Part shown: positions 6,822 to 10,360 of the stretch, in pieces | Position numbering within the stretch: position 1 is the first letter of the stretch | Layout: the number at the start of each line of letters is the position of its first letter | Source: SCUN01 sp964343975 | Lineage (GTDB): Bacteria; Acidobacteriota; Vicinamibacteria; Vicinamibacterales; SCN-69-37 | Length of the DNA: 10,360 nt | Assembly (NCBI GenBank): GCA_964343975.1 | Contig: CAYFLU010000115.1 | Location: forward strand, 1 to 10,360 | Direction of reading: 5' to 3' | Program-made: the position numbers and the translations under genes | The notes under the pieces: generated by a model | The model's input: only the letters and a program-made list of their open reading frames with translations | Told to the model about the DNA's origin: nothing | Databases searched by the model: none

Positions 6822-8390
6822 ATGACGCTCCACCATCAGTTCTTCGCCACCGCCCGGCGCTGTGCCGGACAGATGGCGATGGCCGACAGCACCGGCCAAA
6901 AGCTGACGTACGGTCAGGCGCTCATCGCGACGCTGGCGCTGGCGCGGGTGATCCACCGCATGACGGCCGGACAGCGCATGGTGGGGCTGATGCTCCCGGC
7001 CTCGGTCGGTGGCGCACTCGCGAACATCGCGACGCTCTCGGCCGGCCGCGTGCCCGTGAACCTCAACTTCACGGCGGGCGGCGATGCGATGACGACCGCG
7101 ATCGAGCGCTGCGACATCCGGACGATCCTCACGTCGCGCCTCTTTCTCCAGAAGGCGGGTCTGCCGGAACGGCCGGGCATGGTGTTTCTGGAGGACGTGC
7201 GCAAGGCGGTCACGCGCACAGACAAGCTCACCGCGCTCCTCCACGCGAAGGCCGCGCCCCTGTCGCTGCTCGCGCGGATGTACGGGCCCGTGACCGACAC
7301 GGATCCGCTCGCCACGATCATCTTCTCGAGCGGCAGCACGGGCATTCCCAAGGGCGTGATGCTCACGCACGCCAACATCCTCAGCAACATCGACGGCTTC
7401 GCGGATCTCTTCCCGATGACGTCGACCGACTGCTTCATCGGCGTGCTGCCCTTCTTTCATTCCTTCGGCCTCACGGGCACCCTCTGGTTTCCGCTGCTGT
7501 CCGGCTGCGGGGTGGCGTTCCACCCGAACCCGATGGATGCGAAGGTCGTGGGCGAGCTGGCGGAGACCTACGCGGCGACGATGTTGATTGCGACGCCGAC
7601 GTTCGCGAATGCCTACATGCGGCGCTGCACGCGCGAGCAGTTCCGGCATCTGCGCCATGTGATCGTGGGCGCCGAGAAACTGCGGCAGCCGCTGGCCGAG
7701 GCGTTTCTGCAGCACTTCGGCGTGCCGCTGACGGAAGGCTACGGTTGCACGGAGATGTCGCCCGTCGTGTCGGTCAACTTCGCGCCGCCCGGGCATCCGG
7801 AGCCGCGCGAGAAGTTCGGCAGCGTCGGACGACCGATCAAGGGCGTGTCGGCCATGGTTGTGGACAAGGACACCGGCGAGGGGCCGATTCTCGATCGCGA
7901 GGGCATGTTGCTCGTGAAGGGGCGCTGCTTGATGCAGGGCTACTTCAGCGAGCCGGCGCGCACGGCCGAGGTCGTGCGCGACGGCTGGTATGTCACGGGC
8001 GATGTGGCGTCGATCGACGCGGACGGGTTCATCACGATCACGGACCGCCTCTCGCGCTTCAGCAAGATCGGCGGCGAGATGGTGCCGCACCTGCGCGTTG
8101 AAGATGCGATGAATGAAGTGCTCGGCGATGTCTGCGCGGCGGTCACCGCCGTGCCGGACGAATCACGCGGCGAGCGGCTGGTGGCGTTCTACACCAAGAA
8201 AGAGGTGCCACCCGCGCACGTGTGGGAGCAGCTGAATCAAACGGCCCTGCCGCGGCTGTGGCTGCCGCGCCGGGATCAGATCTTCGCGGTCGACGCGATT
8301 CCGACCTTGGGCTCCGGCAAAGTGGACCTCCGCGGTCTGCGCGACCTCGCGGCCAAGATGCAGAAGGCCACGGTCGAAGCGTCGGCCTAG
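6822..8390 (+). CDS. AMP-forming acyl-CoA / acyl-ACP ligase, Aas synthetase-like
   Basis: Class I adenylate-forming enzyme (522 aa) that activates a carboxylic acid to acyl-AMP and passes it to a thiol (CoA or ACP). Motifs: P-loop SSGSTGIPK (residues 169-177), LPFFHSFGLTGTLWFPLLSG, GAEKL, GYGCTEM (306-312), YVTGDV with Asp394, the hinge region RFSKIGGEMV, and the C-terminal catalytic lysine in GSGK (Lys500). The combination FHSFGLT, GAEKL, KIGGEMV and LGSGKVD is close to the synthetase half of E. coli Aas (2-acyl-glycerophosphoethanolamine acyltransferase/acyl-ACP synthetase) rather than to FadD. The acyltransferase half is absent, so acyl-ACP or acyl-CoA formation is the likely reaction. It is divergent from the thiolase operon across about 140 nt, which suggests shared control and a common pathway. 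ATG 6822 has no obvious Shine-Dalgarno sequence. The 3' end faces a hairpin terminator 18 nt downstream. Substrate and acceptor cannot be decided here. Confidence 0.9.
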   Translation: MTLHHQFFATARRCAGQMAMADSTGQKLTYGQALIATLALARVIHRMTAGQRMVGLMLPASVGGALANIATLSAGRVPVNLNFTAGGDAMTTAIERCDIRTILTSRLFLQKAGLPERPGMVFLEDVRKAVTRTDKLTALLHAKAAPLSLLARMYGPVTDTDPLATIIFSSGSTGIPKGVMLTHANILSNIDGFADLFPMTSTDCFIGVLPFFHSFGLTGTLWFPLLSGCGVAFHPNPMDAKVVGELAETYAATMLIATPTFANAYMRRCTREQFRHLRHVIVGAEKLRQPLAEAFLQHFGVPLTEGYGCTEMSPVVSVNFAPPGHPEPREKFGSVGRPIKGVSAMVVDKDTGEGPILDREGMLLVKGRCLMQGYFSEPARTAEVVRDGWYVTGDVASIDADGFITITDRLSRFSKIGGEMVPHLRVEDAMNEVLGDVCAAVTAVPDESRGERLVAFYTKKEVPPAHVWEQLNQTALPRLWLPRRDQIFAVDAIPTLGSGKVDLRGLRDLAAKMQKATVEASA

Positions 8391-8407
8391 CGGGCACAGA
8401 AAAAGAA

Positions 8408-8448
8408 AAAAGCCGGGAGTTAATTCGACGAATTAACTCCCGGCTTTT
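8408..8448. terminator. 41-nt perfect palindrome, left copy; bidirectional terminator and RAYT repeat
   Basis: Perfect palindrome centred on A8428 with 20-bp arms. The outer stem is GC-rich (GCCGGGAG) and the inner part AT-rich (TTAATTCG). It is preceded by an A-run and followed by TTTTCTT. On the + strand it begins 18 nt after the acyl ligase stop and fits an intrinsic terminator. On the - strand its T-tract (TTTTTTCTTTT) is stronger and would end transposase transcription. The transposase TAA (8422-8420) lies inside the left arm. Confidence 0.85.
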
Positions 8449-9112
8449 CTTGAGACGGGCGAGGTCCCGGCCGGCGGAGGCCGTTCGCCGTGCCCAAAGC
8501 TATGGCCGTGGCCTGGCGCCAAGCCTCCCCGCCGAACGGCAGGTTCCCGCGAACGGACCTGCGGATTTCTGTCACCTCATCCGATCGCTGTGCGGCGTTG
8601 ACCAGATCACTCCAGTTCGTGGGTTTCAGAATTGGCCATTCTGTGAGCGGGAGGATCTGTGAGTTTCTGACACTCTGCGCAAGGCTTGACCATGGCCAGT
8701 CTTCGGCTCGCTCAACCAGACGGGCTCGTAGAGGATTTGCCTCGACGTATCGAACGGCGCTGTAAAAGTAGCGCTCGGTCCCTATCGGAAAGGCCTTGAA
8801 TCGGCCCTGATACACAGCGCCGCCCCCCTTGGACTGTCGGCGACGATGCCAACACTTGCTGTGGCGCATCGTCATAAGTCCCATAAAACGAGAGAGATCC
8901 GAGTCCGCTTCGGGACGAACCACGAGATGAAAGTGATTCGGCATGATGCAGAACGCAAAGAGGTCCACTGCGACTCGATCCAAGGCGCTCGCCACGCACT
9001 CGGCGAAGATCGAGTAGTCGGCGACATCGTCAAAGAGCCGAAGTCTGCGAACTCCGCGGTTCATCACGTGGAAGGTCAGGCCGCCAGATCCAGCTTGGGA
9101 ACGTCGAGGCAT
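8420..9112 (-). CDS. REP-associated tyrosine transposase (RAYT, IS200-like Y1 transposase)
   Basis: HUH-type single-strand DNA transposase of 230 aa, related to IS200/IS605 TnpA and associated with spread of REP palindromes. The HUH motif is NHFHLVV (His60-Phe-His62) and the catalytic tyrosine is probably Tyr122 in YVEANPLRARLV. Other family marks are the N-terminus MPRRSQ with FHVMNRG, the segment VYQGRFKAF and WPWSS. The frame is intact. Start: ATG 9112 gives the typical MPRR opening but has only a weak AAGG next to it. A TTG at 9178, inside the A-run of the right palindrome, would add 22 residues not typical of the family. The last residues (GVNSSN) and the stop codon are encoded by the left palindrome. 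Activity is plausible because no key residue is missing; the host function of such domesticated transposases is generally unclear. Confidence 0.93.
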   Translation of the reverse strand: MPRRSQAGSGGLTFHVMNRGVRRLRLFDDVADYSIFAECVASALDRVAVDLFAFCIMPNHFHLVVRPEADSDLSRFMGLMTMRHSKCWHRRRQSKGGGAVYQGRFKAFPIGTERYFYSAVRYVEANPLRARLVERAEDWPWSSLAQSVRNSQILPLTEWPILKPTNWSDLVNAAQRSDEVTEIRRSVRGNLPFGGEAWRQATAIALGTANGLRRPGPRPSQEKPGVNSSN

Positions 9113-9179
9113 GCCTTGGGCAATACAAACTGCCTGCCAAACGAGGACGGCAAAGCGGCAGCGTCGACGGAACGACAAA

Positions 9180-9218
9180 AAAGCCGGGAGTTAATTCGAC
9201 GAATTAACTCCCGGCTTT
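9180..9218. terminator. 39-nt perfect palindrome, right copy; terminator and RAYT repeat
   Basis: Same palindrome as the left copy, centred on A9199, with 19-bp perfect arms; pairing resumes after one mismatch. Read on the - strand it lies 39 nt after the peptidase stop codon and ends in a run of six T, a good intrinsic terminator for the peptidase gene. Read on the + strand it is followed by CTTG after a shorter T-run. It lies just upstream of the transposase start. Confidence 0.85.
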
Positions 9219-9257
9219 CTTGATTGTTTTGACTTTGACTTGCTTCCTACCGGCCGG

Positions 9258-10360
9258 CTACTTGCGCGGCAACAGCTGGTCGCGGTTTGCAGCCTGCCAC
9301 GCAAACACGGCCACGACGGTGGCCGACTGCTTGACGTCGTTCATCTGCACCCGATCGAGGAAGTCCATGTTCGTGTGGTGCGTGCGCGAGTTGTACTCGT
9401 AGCGCTCCTGCACGAACTGGAACGCCGGCACGCCGACGTTGTCGAATGAGGAGTGATCCGTGGACGCGACGTTGCGCGGCCCCATGATGGTCACGCCCAA
9501 ATCCTTCAGCGGCGCGGACCACGCTTCGAAGATCGGCTTCACCGCCATGTTCTGCTGGAGCCACACGCCGCGAATCGGGCCGGTGCCGTTGTCGAGGTTG
9601 AAGTACACCGACAGCTTGCCGTGCTCCGGCTTCGGCGCGTCCTTCGTGCCGAGGTGCTCGGTCACGTAGGCGCGCGAGCCGAGCAGCCCGCCTTCTTCCG
9701 CGCCCCAGAGACCGATGCGAATCGTGCGGCGTGGCTTCAGGCCCGACGCCTGAATGATGCGCAGCGCTTCCATCATCTCCGCCGAGCCGGTCGCGTTGTC
9801 GGTGGCGCCCGTGGCACTCGCCCACGAGTCGAAGTGCGCGCCGAGCAACACGATCTGATCCTTCAGCGCCGGATCCGTCCCGGGGATTTCGCCGACGATG
9901 TTGAAGCCCGACGGCTTGTCGGCCGTCTCTTCATTGAACTTCACCGCCACGTTCAGTTCGACCTTCACGGGCTGGTTGTGCTCGATGAGACGCACCATGC
10001 GGTTGTAGTGCTCCACCGCGAGCACGATCTGCGGCGGCGCCGACTCGGTCGACGCCGACGTCGCCGTGACGCCCGAGGCGGCCTGCACCGCGAACGTGCC
10101 GCCGTCGGGATGCTGCTGCTGCCAGGTGAGGTCGCTCCCGGCCGCCGCCATGTCGCTGTTCGCGCCACGATCAAACAACGCGACGACGCCTTCGCTCTTG
10201 TAGAACGCGTTGACGTCGAACCCGCCACCGCGGCCACCGCGGCCCGCGCCACCGCCACCCGGCGCGCCGGCACCCGCACCGCCACCACGCGCCGCGGGCG
10301 GCGGAGGCAGCGTGAGCGCTTCCTTCTCCCACTTGCCGTTCTGATCGCTGTAGCGCAGCA
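9258..10360 (-). CDS. M28 family zinc metallopeptidase with PA domain (5' truncated by window edge)
   Basis: C-terminal part of a di-zinc aminopeptidase or carboxypeptidase-like M28 hydrolase, usually exported; the N-terminus and any signal peptide lie beyond the window. The frame is open to the edge (codons from 10358). Counting from the internal Met at 10178, zinc and catalytic residues are His115 (GAHFDSW), Asp127 (ATDNATG, bridging), Glu161 (general base) and Glu162 in WGAEEGG, Asp196 (FNLDNG) and His268 (THHTNMD), a complete M28 set. Upstream is a protease-associated (PA)-type segment (SEGVVALFDRG to VELNVAVKF). Before it is a linker extremely rich in Gly, Ala, Pro and Arg at about 10215-10305. 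It ends in LLPRK with a TAG at 9260-9258 and is followed by the right palindrome, which would terminate it. The upstream Met at 10178 is internal, because coding sense continues beyond it. Substrate not predictable. Confidence 0.94.
   Translation of the reverse strand, partial: LRYSDQNGKWEKEALTLPPPPAARGGGAGAGAPGGGGAGRGGRGGGFDVNAFYKSEGVVALFDRGANSDMAAAGSDLTWQQQHPDGGTFAVQAASGVTATSASTESAPPQIVLAVEHYNRMVRLIEHNQPVKVELNVAVKFNEETADKPSGFNIVGEIPGTDPALKDQIVLLGAHFDSWASATGATDNATGSAEMMEALRIIQASGLKPRRTIRIGLWGAEEGGLLGSRAYVTEHLGTKDAPKPEHGKLSVYFNLDNGTGPIRGVWLQQNMAVKPIFEAWSAPLKDLGVTIMGPRNVASTDHSSFDNVGVPAFQFVQERYEYNSRTHHTNMDFLDRVQMNDVKQSATVVAVFAWQAANRDQLLPRK
10215..10305 (-). repeat. Gly/Ala/Arg-rich low-complexity stretch within the peptidase gene
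   Basis: GGC/GGT-rich coding repeat giving runs such as RGGGAGAGAPGGGGAG and GRGGRGGG between the upstream region and the PA-like domain. It is a flexible linker by composition, and an imperfect tandem tract prone to length change. Confidence 0.6.

Larger units (their letters stand above)
8406..9223. mobile_element. Palindrome-flanked RAYT unit
   Basis: An approximately 0.8-kb unit made of a REP-associated tyrosine transposase gene bracketed by two copies of the same 42-nt sequence (8406-8447 and 9177-9218, identical by eye). A further CTTGA follows each copy, with one extra T in the left one. The interior is visibly less GC-rich than the neighbouring genes, and the unit sits between two convergent genes. 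RAYT genes flanked by REP palindromes are a known arrangement; here the palindromes are unusually long and perfect. The element limits are inferred from the repeats. No target-site duplication was found, and none is expected for HUH transposases. Confidence 0.75.

Noticed and set aside
6738..8090. A 450-aa open frame on the - strand antisense to the acyl ligase
   Set aside because: Composition (Arg, His, Ala) is that of an antisense shadow, and the + strand frame has all AMP-binding motifs.
8222..8662. + strand open frames at both palindromes that share the peptide KSRELIRRINSRL
   Set aside because: The shared peptide comes only from translating the two palindrome copies; these frames overlap the ligase and transposase genes.
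8408..9218. CRISPR or tandem repeat array
   Set aside because: There are only two copies, 771 nt apart, each palindromic and flanking a transposase gene.

Overview
The window is GC-rich, protein-dense chromosomal DNA from a bacterium. Operon content, the style of the proteins and a PA-domain M28 peptidase with a Gly-rich linker are compatible with Gemmatimonadota or a related GC-rich soil or sediment lineage. That placement is inference; no rRNA or other decisive marker is present. No tRNA, rRNA, CRISPR array or phage gene was seen.

Left part (1-3074, + strand): a tight housekeeping block. It holds the C-terminal half of the ATP-dependent protease Lon, then the ribosome-assembly GTPase EngB (YsxC/YihA), then a complete transcription termination factor Rho. 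engB and rho overlap by 40 nt. The conserved EngB N-terminus implies a CTG start at 1240 rather than the GTG at 1264. A small, highly charged protein of unknown function (3082-3318, - strand) converges on rho with only 7 nt between them.

Middle part (3373-8390): a fatty-acid or acyl-CoA module arranged as two divergent units. Leftward runs a thiolase (5457-6677) overlapping by one base a 694-aa fusion of 3-hydroxyacyl-CoA dehydrogenase and enoyl-CoA hydratase. The fusion order is dehydrogenase first, the reverse of FadB/FadJ, and it has an atypical nucleotide-binding loop. Together the two enzymes would carry out the last three steps of a beta-oxidation turn. Rightward runs a stand-alone AMP-forming acyl-CoA/acyl-ACP ligase (6822-8390) resembling the synthetase half of Aas, which could supply or recycle activated acyl groups. 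No acyl-CoA dehydrogenase is in view.

Right part (8391-10360): between the convergent ends of the ligase gene and an M28 metallopeptidase gene (9258 to the window edge, - strand) sits a REP-associated tyrosine transposase (RAYT, HUH/Y1 type). It is bracketed by two copies of an identical 42-nt perfect or near-perfect palindrome. Each copy has a GC-rich stem base and A/T tracts, so it looks like a bidirectional intrinsic terminator. The transposase stop codon lies inside the left copy. This roughly 0.8-kb palindrome-RAYT-palindrome unit is the main accessory feature and the most interesting item in the window.
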